This document shows, one piece after another, positions 1 through 5,505 of a stretch of 5,522 nucleotides of DNA. Below the pieces are notes generated by a model. That model worked only from the letters and a program-made list of their open reading frames with translations, made no database searches and had not been told where the DNA came from. The translations under genes were made by a program, and so were the position numbers. Numbering within the stretch: position 1 is the stretch's first letter; every line of letters starts with the position of its first letter. Source of the DNA: Candidatus Equibacterium intestinale (lineage in GTDB: Bacteria; Bacteroidota; Bacteroidia; Bacteroidales; UBA932); assembly GCA_018064305.1 (NCBI GenBank), contig JAGHVP010000014.1:1-5522 (forward strand), given 5' to 3'.

Positions 1-58
1 ATATCTCAATTACCTGATCATAGTACAGCTGTCTTTTGGTGGTGTGTTTAAAGTTCAT
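1..58 (-). CDS. Possible N-terminal fragment of an unidentified protein, cut by the window edge
   Basis: An ATG on the minus strand (CAT at 56-58) opens a frame that stays open to the window edge and reads MNFKHTTKRQLYYDQVIEI. The composition is hydrophilic and protein-like, and the gene would point the same way as clpC. I do not recognise the family, and 19 residues are too few to assign one. The bases just before the start are A-rich (AAAGAGTTAACG), as is common for Bacteroidota, and no clear TAnnTTTG promoter lies upstream. A competing reading is the end of a plus-strand gene: frame 2 gives YLNYLIIVQLSFGGVFKVHR followed by a stop at 62-64, with a hairpin and T-run right behind it. The two readings exclude each other as genes, and the sequence to the left is needed to choose. 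Confidence 0.25.
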   Translation of the reverse strand, partial: MNFKHTTKRQLYYDQVIEI

Positions 59-59
59 C

Positions 60-89
60 GTTAACTCTTTGTTGTGAGTCAACTTTTTT
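60..89. other. Imperfect inverted repeat followed by six T (possible plus-strand terminator or leader element)
   Basis: GTTAACTC (60-67) and GAGTCAAC (76-83) pair with one A-C mismatch around an 8-nt loop, and TTTTTT follows at 84-89. On the plus strand this resembles a weak intrinsic terminator for a gene entering from the left. On the minus strand it lies directly before the ATG of the possible gene at 1-58, where it could be a leader hairpin or an operator. The stem is short and AT-rich, so either role is uncertain. Confidence 0.3.
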
Positions 90-157
90 CAGTTAAATAC
101 ATTCTGAAGCAGAATTCCGAATAATTGCAAGAATCTCGACCGCGAGCCATCGCCTGT

Positions 158-180
158 CCGAAAAATCGCATGATTTCCGG
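158..180. other. Small hairpin in the intergenic repeat cluster
   Basis: CCG (158-160) pairs with CGG (178-180), and AAATC (163-167) pairs with GATTT (172-176) around the loop GCAT, with unpaired A161, A162 and C177 between the two stems. It is a modest imperfect stem on its own. It lies 21 bp left of the first GGACTAGC palindrome and may belong to the same repeat cluster. There is no T-run, so it is not an obvious terminator. Confidence 0.3.
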
Positions 181-201
181 CTACAACGAAACCACGTTCA
201 C

Positions 202-240
202 GGACTAGCTGTCAAAATCCCGGGAAAACGATGCTAGTCC
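202..240. repeat. Palindromic element unit 1, arms GGACTAGC / GCTAGTCC
   Basis: This 39-bp unit has perfect 8-bp inverted arms, GGACTAGC at 202-209 and GCTAGTCC at 233-240, separated by 23 bp. The centre carries its own dyad, TCCCGGGA at 218-225, flanked by A-runs. A second unit of exactly the same length, arm length and spacer length begins 73 bp further on. By eye, the tetranucleotide CTAG occurs in this window only within these two units. That points to a dispersed intergenic repeat, like a REP or MITE-type palindrome, and not to chance. No coding potential is seen. The unit may also help end transcription coming from clpC. Confidence 0.6.
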
Positions 241-270
241 AAGCCCTAATACCGTTTTCATGCTTCCAAG

Positions 271-318
271 CCGCGGACTAGCAACGAAAAAGGGCATTTT
301 TGATGGTTAGTCCTGCGG
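271..318. repeat. Palindromic element unit 2, extended and slightly degenerate
   Basis: The core unit is 275-313. GGACTAGC (275-282) pairs with GTTAGTCC (306-313) through a G-T wobble (G281-T307), around a 23-bp centre. The stem extends outward through CCGC (271-274) and GCGG (315-318), with T314 bulged. The centre holds a dyad of five A (287-291) and five T (297-301) around GGGCA. Compared with unit 1, it matches better in inverse orientation (about 25 of 39 positions) than in direct orientation, suggesting two diverged copies inserted head to head. Its right end overlaps the GC-rich foldable block that starts at 315. Confidence 0.6.
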
Positions 319-372
319 CAGACTGCCGCGCCTGTGACGCGCTGGCAGCTGTGCTGCGGAGCGGTCTGCTGC
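315..372. other. GC-rich, foldable intergenic block
   Basis: About 75% of 315-375 is G or C, while the next 160 bp toward clpC are AT-rich. An outer 9-bp stem joins GCGGCAGAC (315-323) to GTCTGCTGC (364-372) with one G-T pair. Inside it, TGCCGCGC (324-331) pairs with GCGC (339-342) and GGCA (344-347) across one bulged T, closing a 7-nt loop. The rest (348-363) can form a weak third stem. Alternative local pairings exist, such as GCAGC-TGT-GCTGC at 345-357. The block could be part of a repeat element, a structured 3' end of clpC mRNA, or a small RNA. The G-T pair holds only in a plus-strand RNA. No tRNA-like features are present. Confidence 0.4.
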
Positions 373-386
373 GCGATTACAAGGTT

Positions 387-452
387 TTAACCAGGTTCAT
401 TCTTGGAAGAAATCACGCGGAAAGACAATATGGTATAGTTATATTTTTTCAT
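387..452 (-). CDS. Very short ORF (21 codons), second of a pair after clpC
   Basis: ATG at 452-450 begins MKKYNYTILSFRVISSKN and the frame ends at TAA (389-387). The ATG follows the stop of the preceding short frame with one base between (TAA-C-ATG), a spacing that would allow translational coupling. It is read in the same direction as clpC. I recognise no family and see no signal peptide or full membrane segment. It may be chance, or the start of a gene cut short by mutation or by insertion of the GC-rich block that begins just beyond its stop. Confidence 0.15.
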   Translation of the reverse strand: MKKYNYTILSFRVISSKNEPG

Positions 453-453
453 G

Positions 454-519
454 TTATCCATCAACCGTCTTTGCCACAACAGGTATCTCATCTTCAACGA
501 TCTTTTCTTTTTCTGTCAT
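454..519 (-). CDS. Very short ORF (21 codons) directly downstream of clpC
   Basis: ATG at 519-517 follows the clpC stop after 17 bases, with a purine-rich GGAAAAGAA immediately ahead that could serve as a ribosome site. The peptide begins MTEKEKIVEDEIPVV and ends in ...KTVDG before TAA (456-454). It is strongly charged and soluble in character. It would be co-transcribed with clpC unless a terminator intervenes, and none is evident in the gap. I know of no family match. The frame is short enough to arise by chance. Confidence 0.2.
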   Translation of the reverse strand: MTEKEKIVEDEIPVVAKTVDG

Positions 520-536
520 TTCTTTTCCAAATAGAC

Positions 537-3089
537 TTAAATTTCCGTAAGGTCGGCGGGGGAAACGCCTGCTATGATCTTCTCAGCAACCGGGTCCTCA
601 ACCCATTTCTGGATGGCACGCTTGAGCGGGCGGGCACCAAACTCGGGGTCGTAGCCCTCGTCGAGAATCTTTTCACGGGTGGCAGCAGACACCTCAACCT
701 TGTATCCGATCTGATCAAGGCGTTTATGCAGAGCCGAAAGCTCGATGTCCAGAATCTTGCCGATATCCTCGCGTGAAAGCGAATTGAACAGGATGCGGTC
801 GTCTATGCGGTTCAGGAACTCTGGCGAGAACTTGCGGGCCAGAGCCTTGTCGATGATGGCACGCTGACGTTTTGAAGGGTCGTCGCCGACTGTCTTGAAA
901 CCCACACCGCCGCCAAGCTCGCTCACCTCCTTGCTTCCGATGTTGGAAGTCATGATGAGGATGGTGTTGCGGAAGTCGATGTGGCGGCCGGCCGCATCGG
1001 TGAGCCTGCCTTCGTCAAGCACCTGCAGCAGAATGTTGAATATGTCGGGATGAGCCTTCTCTATTTCGTCGAAAAGCACCACCGAATAAGGTTTGCGGCG
1101 CACCTTCTCGCTAAGCTGTCCTCCCTCGTCGTAGCCGACATATCCCGGAGGCGCACCTATCAGCGAGCTGACAGAATACTTCTCCATATATTCGCTCATA
1201 TCCACACGAATGATATTGTCGGCACTGTCGAACATGCACTCGGCAAGCTTCTTTGCCAGCTGTGTCTTTCCCACACCTGTCTTGCCAAGGAAGATGAATG
1301 TTCCGATAGGCTTGTTGGGGTCGCGCAGACCGGCACGGTTGCGCTCTATCGCACGCACCACCTTGTCTATGGCATCGTCCTGTCCGACAATAGATTCCTT
1401 CAGCTTGTCGGCCATGTGGAGCAGTTTGCTGCCCTCGCTTTCGCTCACGCGGTGCACAGGGATGTTCGTCATCATCGAAACCACCTCTGCCACAGCCTCT
1501 TCATCGATGACAGAGCGGTTCGCGGCCAGACGCTGCTCATACTCTGCCTGATGCTGCTCCATAAGCTGCTGCTCCTGCTGCTTCAGCCCGGCAGCCAGCT
1601 TGAAATCGCCCGACTCTGCGGCCAGACGCTTCTTTTCGCGAACCTCATCCAGAGCCTTCAAAGTGGCCGGATCATCTTCAGCAGCCCCCTTTGCAACCAC
1701 CGCACTGGCTCTTGCACCAGCTTCGTCAAGCACATCCACAGCCTTGTCGGGCTGCACACGGTCGGTGATGTATCTGGTTGAAAGCGAGACGCATGCCTTG
1801 ATGGCTTCGTCGGTATATGTCACATTATGATGCCTTTCGTACCACGGCTTGATGTTCTGCAGCACAGCCAGTGTCTGCTCGAAGTCGGTGGGCTCTACGA
1901 TTATCTTCTGGAAACGGCGCTCGAGCGCACCGTCCTTCTCAATCACCTGACGGTATTCATCAAGAGTGGTGGCCCCGATGCACTGTATCTCGCCGCGCGC
2001 CAGAGCCGGCTTCAGCAGGTTGGCGGCATCCAGAGCTCCGGCCTGGGCACCTGCGCCCACCAGAGTGTGCAGTTCATCTATGAATATTATAGTGTCTTTG
2101 TCTTCCTTCAGTTCTTCCACTATGCCCCGCATCCTCTCCTCGAACTGGCCGCGGTACTTGGTGCCGGCCACTACACCTCCCATGTCAAGGGTCACGATAC
2201 GCTTCCCCTTCAGCATCGGCGGGATGTCGGCAGACACAATCTTCTGAGCCAGCAGCTCCACGATGGCACTCTTCCCGACGCCCGGTTCGCCCACCAGCAC
2301 AGGATTGTTCTTCTTGCGGCGCGACAGCACCTGCAGCAGCCTCTCCACCTCCTTTTCACGCCCTACCACAGGGTCGAGCTGTCCTGCAGCCGCCTGAGCG
2401 GTGAGGTCGATGCCGAACTTGTCGATGGTGGGGGTTGATTTCTTCTTGGAAGATTGGGGCTGCGGTGCCTGCCCGGGCTTCGGCTGCCCCTGGCCGGCCG
2501 GTTCAGGCTTCGGCTTTTCGGGCTGCTCCACTGCCCGCCCTGCAACTGGCTTTGCTTCAGGCTTCTGTGCAGTCTTTTCCTCTGCCGGCTTCTGTTCTGC
2601 CTTGCCGGGCCCGGGCTGCTTCACCTCGGGCTTCACCTCGGGCTTCGCCTCCTCCCTGATGCCGGCCTCGACCTCCTTCACAGAAGCATAGGTGATGCCG
2701 TAGCGGCGCAGAATCGGCGCCACAGTGGTGCACGAGTCGCGCAGCACTGCCATAAGCACATGCTTCATCGTGGGCGAAACCATTCCGCCCGCAGATATTT
2801 CAGCAGAAACATTTCTGTAGAACTCGTCTATGTCAGAAGAGAAAACGATGCTGCCGCTCTCTTCATAAGGGACAGCCTCAGCCTCTCTCAGAACGCTCTC
2901 CAGCTCGGCCTTGATGTTGTCGGGACTCACGTTGAAAGATTGCAGAACCCTCACCGCCTCATTGTCGCCGTCACGCAGCAGAGCCAGGAAAATGTGGTCG
3001 GGCCCGATCTGACGGTTGCCCAGCCGCGCAGCCTCCTCCCTTGCAAAAGAGAGTATCCGCTGCAGATCCTTTGTAAAATCCTTTGCCAT
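537..3089 (-). CDS. clpC: ATP-dependent Clp protease ATP-binding subunit ClpC
   Basis: Cytosolic Hsp100/AAA+ hexameric unfoldase that feeds substrates to ClpP. The 850 residues form a Clp N domain (about 1-145), a Pro/Lys/Glu/Gln-rich linker (about 146-220), then D1 with Walker A GEPGVGKS (267-274), pore loop KYRG (311-314), Walker B IIFIDE (334-339) and an arginine finger near 391-392. A short UVR-like middle domain (about 482-525) follows. D2 has Walker A GKTGVGKT (602-609), pore loop GYVG (649-652), Walker B VVLFDE (670-675), sensor-1 N716, R761 and sensor-2 GAR (818-820). VGF (729-731) matches the ClpP-docking loop. That loop and the short middle domain favour ClpC over ClpB. F496 aligns with the MecA-contact Phe of Bacillus ClpC, while the partner Arg is K503. 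The start fits family N-termini. Length is normal. The gene diverges from rpmE2. Confidence 0.97.
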   Translation of the reverse strand: MAKDFTKDLQRILSFAREEAARLGNRQIGPDHIFLALLRDGDNEAVRVLQSFNVSPDNIKAELESVLREAEAVPYEESGSIVFSSDIDEFYRNVSAEISAGGMVSPTMKHVLMAVLRDSCTTVAPILRRYGITYASVKEVEAGIREEAKPEVKPEVKQPGPGKAEQKPAEEKTAQKPEAKPVAGRAVEQPEKPKPEPAGQGQPKPGQAPQPQSSKKKSTPTIDKFGIDLTAQAAAGQLDPVVGREKEVERLLQVLSRRKKNNPVLVGEPGVGKSAIVELLAQKIVSADIPPMLKGKRIVTLDMGGVVAGTKYRGQFEERMRGIVEELKEDKDTIIFIDELHTLVGAGAQAGALDAANLLKPALARGEIQCIGATTLDEYRQVIEKDGALERRFQKIIVEPTDFEQTLAVLQNIKPWYERHHNVTYTDEAIKACVSLSTRYITDRVQPDKAVDVLDEAGARASAVVAKGAAEDDPATLKALDEVREKKRLAAESGDFKLAAGLKQQEQQLMEQHQAEYEQRLAANRSVIDEEAVAEVVSMMTNIPVHRVSESEGSKLLHMADKLKESIVGQDDAIDKVVRAIERNRAGLRDPNKPIGTFIFLGKTGVGKTQLAKKLAECMFDSADNIIRVDMSEYMEKYSVSSLIGAPPGYVGYDEGGQLSEKVRRKPYSVVLFDEIEKAHPDIFNILLQVLDEGRLTDAAGRHIDFRNTILIMTSNIGSKEVSELGGGVGFKTVGDDPSKRQRAIIDKALARKFSPEFLNRIDDRILFNSLSREDIGKILDIELSALHKRLDQIGYKVEVSAATREKILDEGYDPEFGARPLKRAIQKWVEDPVAEKIIAGVSPADLTEI
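2619..2651 (-). repeat. 12-bp tandem repeat within the clpC linker
   Basis: CTTCACCTCGGG occurs twice in perfect tandem (2619-2642), followed by a partial third copy with one change at 2643-2651. Read on the minus strand it encodes the repeated KPEV units at about residues 147-157, in the disordered linker between the N domain and the first AAA+ module. Such a repeat allows in-frame length changes by slippage, which would alter linker length without breaking the frame. Confidence 0.75.
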
Positions 3090-3096
3090 ACGCTGG

Positions 3097-3130
3097 CAAA
3101 TTTATTTAATTCTTTCCATTATCGGGCAAA
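3097..3130 (-). promoter_or_regulatory. Candidate clpC promoter (Bacteroidota type)
   Basis: On the minus strand TTTG (3130-3127) is followed after 22 bp by TAAATTTG (3104-3097), a full match to the -7 consensus TAnnTTTG. The spacer is slightly longer than the usual 19-21. The -7 box ends only 7 bases before the clpC ATG, so a transcript from here would have almost no leader. No better promoter is visible in the 111-bp gap, and the next in-frame Met is too far inside the N domain to be the start. Confidence 0.4.
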
Positions 3131-3134
3131 ATAA

Positions 3135-3165
3135 TTTGGTGTATTGATAATAATCACTACATTTG
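3135..3165 (+). promoter_or_regulatory. rpmE2 promoter (Bacteroidota type)
   Basis: TTTG at 3135-3138 and TACATTTG at 3158-3165 are separated by exactly 19 bp, matching the Bacteroidota primary-sigma consensus TTTG-N19-TAnnTTTG. Transcription would begin near 3169-3172, giving a leader of roughly 30 bases that is A/T-rich and lacks a Shine-Dalgarno sequence, as is normal for the phylum. The -33 element sits 4 bp from that of the candidate clpC promoter on the other strand. Confidence 0.7.
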
Positions 3166-3200
3166 CGGTCCAAAATCACAAACATTTAATTTTTTAGATC

Positions 3201-3455
3201 ATGAAAAAAGGAATCCATCCCGAAAGTTACCGTCTTGTTGCTTTCAAGGATATGTCAAACGACCACGTTTTCATCACACGCTCTTGCGCAAACACAAAAG
3301 AGACCATCGAGGTTGAAGGCGTTGAGTATCCCGTTGTAAAACTCGAGATTTCAAACACTTCTCACCCCTTCTACACTGGTAAGATGAAACTCGTCGACAC
3401 TGCAGGTCGTGTTGATAAATTCTACAGCCGCTACGGCAAGAGAGAGAAAAAATAA
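3201..3455 (+). CDS. rpmE2: 50S ribosomal protein L31, type B
   Basis: Component of the large ribosomal subunit near the central protuberance, bridging to the small subunit. The 84 residues begin MKKGIHPESYRLV, the standard type-B opening, and carry the hallmark SHPFYTG (54-60) followed by DTAGRVDKFYSRYG. Only one cysteine (C29) is present, so the zinc-binding CxxC pairs of type-A L31 are missing, which defines the zinc-independent form. The length is normal. The start is fixed by family alignment, although no Shine-Dalgarno sequence precedes it. A strong promoter lies upstream and a hairpin terminator begins 23 bp after the stop, so it appears monocistronic. In some bacteria type-B L31 is a zinc-starvation paralogue. 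In Bacteroidota it is commonly the ordinary L31, and no Zur-like operator is visible here. Confidence 0.97.
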   Translation: MKKGIHPESYRLVAFKDMSNDHVFITRSCANTKETIEVEGVEYPVVKLEISNTSHPFYTGKMKLVDTAGRVDKFYSRYGKREKK

Positions 3456-3478
3456 TCTCCCCCTTCTGCAACAGATAA

Positions 3479-3517
3479 AGAAATCCCGGAAGCACACGCT
3501 CCCGGGATTTTTGTTTT
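3479..3517 (+). terminator. Intrinsic terminator of rpmE2
   Basis: AAATCCCGG (3481-3489) pairs with CCGGGATTT (3502-3510). After one A-C mismatch the stem continues with AGC/GCT around the loop ACAC. The run TTTTTGTTTTT follows on the plus strand. It begins 23 bp past the rpmE2 stop and is a textbook rho-independent terminator. The minus-strand tail is weaker. Confidence 0.88.
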
Positions 3518-3536
3518 TGTGCCATTAAAGAAATGA

Positions 3537-3574
3537 GAACGGTCCCGCAGCAGAAAAATGCTGCGGGACCGTTT
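3537..3574 (-). terminator. Intrinsic terminator of the lipoprotein gene
   Basis: A 15-bp perfect stem runs from 3538-3552 (inner part GGTCCCGCAGCA) to 3559-3573 (TGCTGCGGGACC then GTT), around a 6-base loop that reads TTTTTC on the minus strand. A G-T pair extends it by one. It begins 19 bp past the lipoprotein stop, and the minus-strand tail TCTCATTTCTTT is moderately T-rich. The plus-strand tail is poor in T, so it mainly serves the minus strand. Confidence 0.78.
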
Positions 3575-3593
3575 GAAGCACAATGATTATAAA

Positions 3594-5471
3594 CTACTCG
3601 TATTTATAGAATTCGAACTCTGAGAAGAGCATCCAGCCCTCGTGGCACCATGTGTCAAGCACCTTGACGCGGATGTATCTTACTGTAGGGAGACCTTCTG
3701 TAGGAATCTCAAACTCTTCACCAGACATCCACCTGTCAACATCCTCCTGGGTGTTCTGGCCGTTGGGCTGGCCTGAAGGTTTGGTTGACTCGCATGATAC
3801 AAGCTTGGTCCAACCGTCCCAAGAATCATCTGTGGGAGCATCGGCGCGACCGTAAATCTCCCAGCTCTTGAGGCTGCCGCCGTCATAGATACGGTTATCG
3901 GTAGGATTGCCGAAGTGGACGTACTTGCAAAGCTGGCACTCCTGGCCCATGTCGAATGTGTACCAGAACGGGAATGCCTTTGGATTGGTATTATCACTGT
4001 GGGCGAAGTTGCTGGAGGTCTTGTCGCCGTCCCATCCTTTCCATAGGGCGCCATTCCATGATGTCAAGGCGATATCGTTTGCAAGAACCAGCTCTGAGAA
4101 GCCTTCCTTTGCCACCAGTTTGACATGGACGTCAGGGAACTTGCCGGTTGCAGTGGCAACAAACTCGTCAATCGCGTTTGCTTCAGGTTTGAAAGTAGTT
4201 GAAACAGTATATTCGCCGTTTGACTTCCAATCGGTCAATGTCACAGATGCCTCTGTCACATCCACAGACACCGGCTGGTCGTTAGAGTCAGGATAAGTCA
4301 GTTTGTTTGCAGTTGCACCGGCAGCGCTTCCGAAAGAAACCACAACATCATTGCCGCTCAGAGCGCATGATGTAGCAACAGCAGCAAGTGTTGCCTCATA
4401 TTCGTTTCCGTATGATTTTCCGGTAACTTTGACAGGGTCAGAGCTATTGTTTTCAGTATCATAAGTAACAACAGTGAATTCATAAGTACCTTCGGGAAGA
4501 TCAGTAACGATACAGCTGTAAGGTTCTGCCTCGTTCACACGGGTTACAGGGAATTCCTGAGAGCCGTCACCGGGAGTCCATGAAACCACGCATTTGGTGG
4601 TGCTCATGCCATAATTGAACTCACCTGCAATCTGAACTCTGCCCTTGCCGCCGTTGGCAACAACATTTACAAGTTGTTCGCATTTAACAAGCTCAGGCTC
4701 CACAAAAACGAACTGAGACATAACTCCGCAGTTGTCGCCTTCTGAGATAGAAAGGGCGAAAGAAGCTGATGTGTTGACAAAAACAGTGGCAGGGACATCA
4801 ACCAGCTTCACTACGTTCAGGGCATCTGCAAATTCAACATTTGCCTTAGTGAGTTCTATCGACGCCTTTGTCTCGCCTTTTGTTTTCACAGATGTATAGA
4901 CCACTGCGGCCTGCACACTGCCGTCGGCCAGTCCGGCTTTCACTGCATTGTATGCAGCGGCAGGTGTAATCATGAACTCTGCGCTGAGACGCGCTGTTTC
5001 GGGTGATGTATAAGGAAGTCTTGCAACACCGTCTGAATACTCGGGAACATAAGTAATTGCTGTGATACCGAGAGAACCTTTGTAAAGAGGAAGCTTGACA
5101 GTTGTTGAGGCTGCATCGGCGAATGTAATGGTGATGCAGTCCGAATCAACTTTCACATCAGAGAAATATGCGTCACCGTCCTTGCCGGGATCACCGGGTC
5201 TGCCGGCTTCGCCCTTGGCGCCGTTCTTGATGACAGCTGTCTTTCCGTCAGAGAAATAGATGGTATAACCGTCTTCTTCTTCCTGGAGTCTTGTCACAGA
5301 AACATTTTTCTGCAGCTGAGCCACGATTTCGGACACATTTGAAACCTGGCCTTCAAGTTGGTCGATTCTTGCAGCCTGTTCATCGACAAGTGCATTCACA
5401 TCAGACATCTTGGCACATCCGGCTGCCAGAAGCGTAAGTCCGATTGCAATAGTTAAAATGATCTTTTTCAT
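3594..5471 (-). CDS. Multidomain lipoprotein: coiled coil, collagen-like stretch, DUF4998-like and discoidin-like domains
   Basis: Envelope lipoprotein of unknown ligand. The signal peptide MKKIILTIAIGLTLLAAGC ends in a lipobox (LAAGC, C19 lipidated). A coiled coil follows (about 22-64), then YTIYFSDGKTAVIKNG and GxY triplets (G84 to G99). This arrangement resembles DUF4988, the N-terminal module of PL29-type proteins. Residues 135-270 look beta-rich and unassigned. About 275-362 resembles DUF4998 (LPEGTYEFTVVTYDTENNS, then YGNEYEATL). About 365-445 may be another Ig-like unit. Residues 455-625 match a discoidin/F5-8C-like fold of the DUF5000 type (FWYTFDMGQ, LKSWEIYGRADAP, VRYIRVKV). The discoidin-like end suggests carbohydrate or matrix binding, which is inference. 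No catalytic motif and no SusC/SusD partner are visible. CAKMSD lacks the acidic surface-export signal, so outer-surface display is uncertain. It is convergent with rpmE2. Confidence 0.93.
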   Translation of the reverse strand: MKKIILTIAIGLTLLAAGCAKMSDVNALVDEQAARIDQLEGQVSNVSEIVAQLQKNVSVTRLQEEEDGYTIYFSDGKTAVIKNGAKGEAGRPGDPGKDGDAYFSDVKVDSDCITITFADAASTTVKLPLYKGSLGITAITYVPEYSDGVARLPYTSPETARLSAEFMITPAAAYNAVKAGLADGSVQAAVVYTSVKTKGETKASIELTKANVEFADALNVVKLVDVPATVFVNTSASFALSISEGDNCGVMSQFVFVEPELVKCEQLVNVVANGGKGRVQIAGEFNYGMSTTKCVVSWTPGDGSQEFPVTRVNEAEPYSCIVTDLPEGTYEFTVVTYDTENNSSDPVKVTGKSYGNEYEATLAAVATSCALSGNDVVVSFGSAAGATANKLTYPDSNDQPVSVDVTEASVTLTDWKSNGEYTVSTTFKPEANAIDEFVATATGKFPDVHVKLVAKEGFSELVLANDIALTSWNGALWKGWDGDKTSSNFAHSDNTNPKAFPFWYTFDMGQECQLCKYVHFGNPTDNRIYDGGSLKSWEIYGRADAPTDDSWDGWTKLVSCESTKPSGQPNGQNTQEDVDRWMSGEEFEIPTEGLPTVRYIRVKVLDTWCHEGWMLFSEFEFYKYE

Positions 5472-5505
5472 GTTGAATGATTATTTGGTGAATTATTACT
5501 TCAAC
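5472..5505. other. Short inverted repeat in the lipoprotein leader
   Basis: GTTGAA (5472-5477) abuts the lipoprotein start codon and pairs with TTCAAC (5500-5505) across 22 AT-rich bases. It could occlude the start region in the mRNA, or it may be chance. No full promoter is visible in the 51 bases upstream; the best -7 candidate, TATACCTG on the minus strand, has two mismatches to TAnnTTTG. Confidence 0.2.

Noticed and set aside
202..318. CRISPR array
   Set aside because: Only two units, each palindromic with differing centres, no set of uniform repeats and spacers, and no cas gene in view.
120..400. tRNA or other standard RNA gene
   Set aside because: No cloverleaf, T-loop or CCA-like end was found, and the folding block matches no standard RNA that I recognise.
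300..776. 158-codon plus-strand frame crossing the end of clpC
   Set aside because: Half of it is antisense to clpC codons and the rest covers the palindrome and GC-rich block. The translation has no recognisable domain.
981..1781. 266-codon plus-strand frame inside clpC
   Set aside because: Antisense shadow of the well-supported ClpC coding sequence; His- and Leu-rich translation with no family resemblance.
1827..2438. 203-codon plus-strand frame inside clpC
   Set aside because: Antisense shadow of the first AAA+ module of ClpC.
537..3089. ClpB instead of ClpC
   Set aside because: ClpB has a much longer coiled-coil middle domain and lacks the ClpP-docking loop; here the middle domain is short and VGF is present at 729-731.
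2454..3134. 226-codon plus-strand frame with an apparent Leu-rich N-terminus
   Set aside because: The leucine-rich stretch is the complement of the Lys/Pro/Glu linker codons of clpC, so it is not a true membrane segment.
3274..3525. 83-codon minus-strand frame opposite rpmE2
   Set aside because: Shadow of rpmE2 that also runs through its terminator.
3680..4054. Minus-strand frame overlapping the 3' part of the lipoprotein gene
   Set aside because: Same-strand out-of-frame shadow; the lipoprotein frame has clear domains and the overlapping frame has none.
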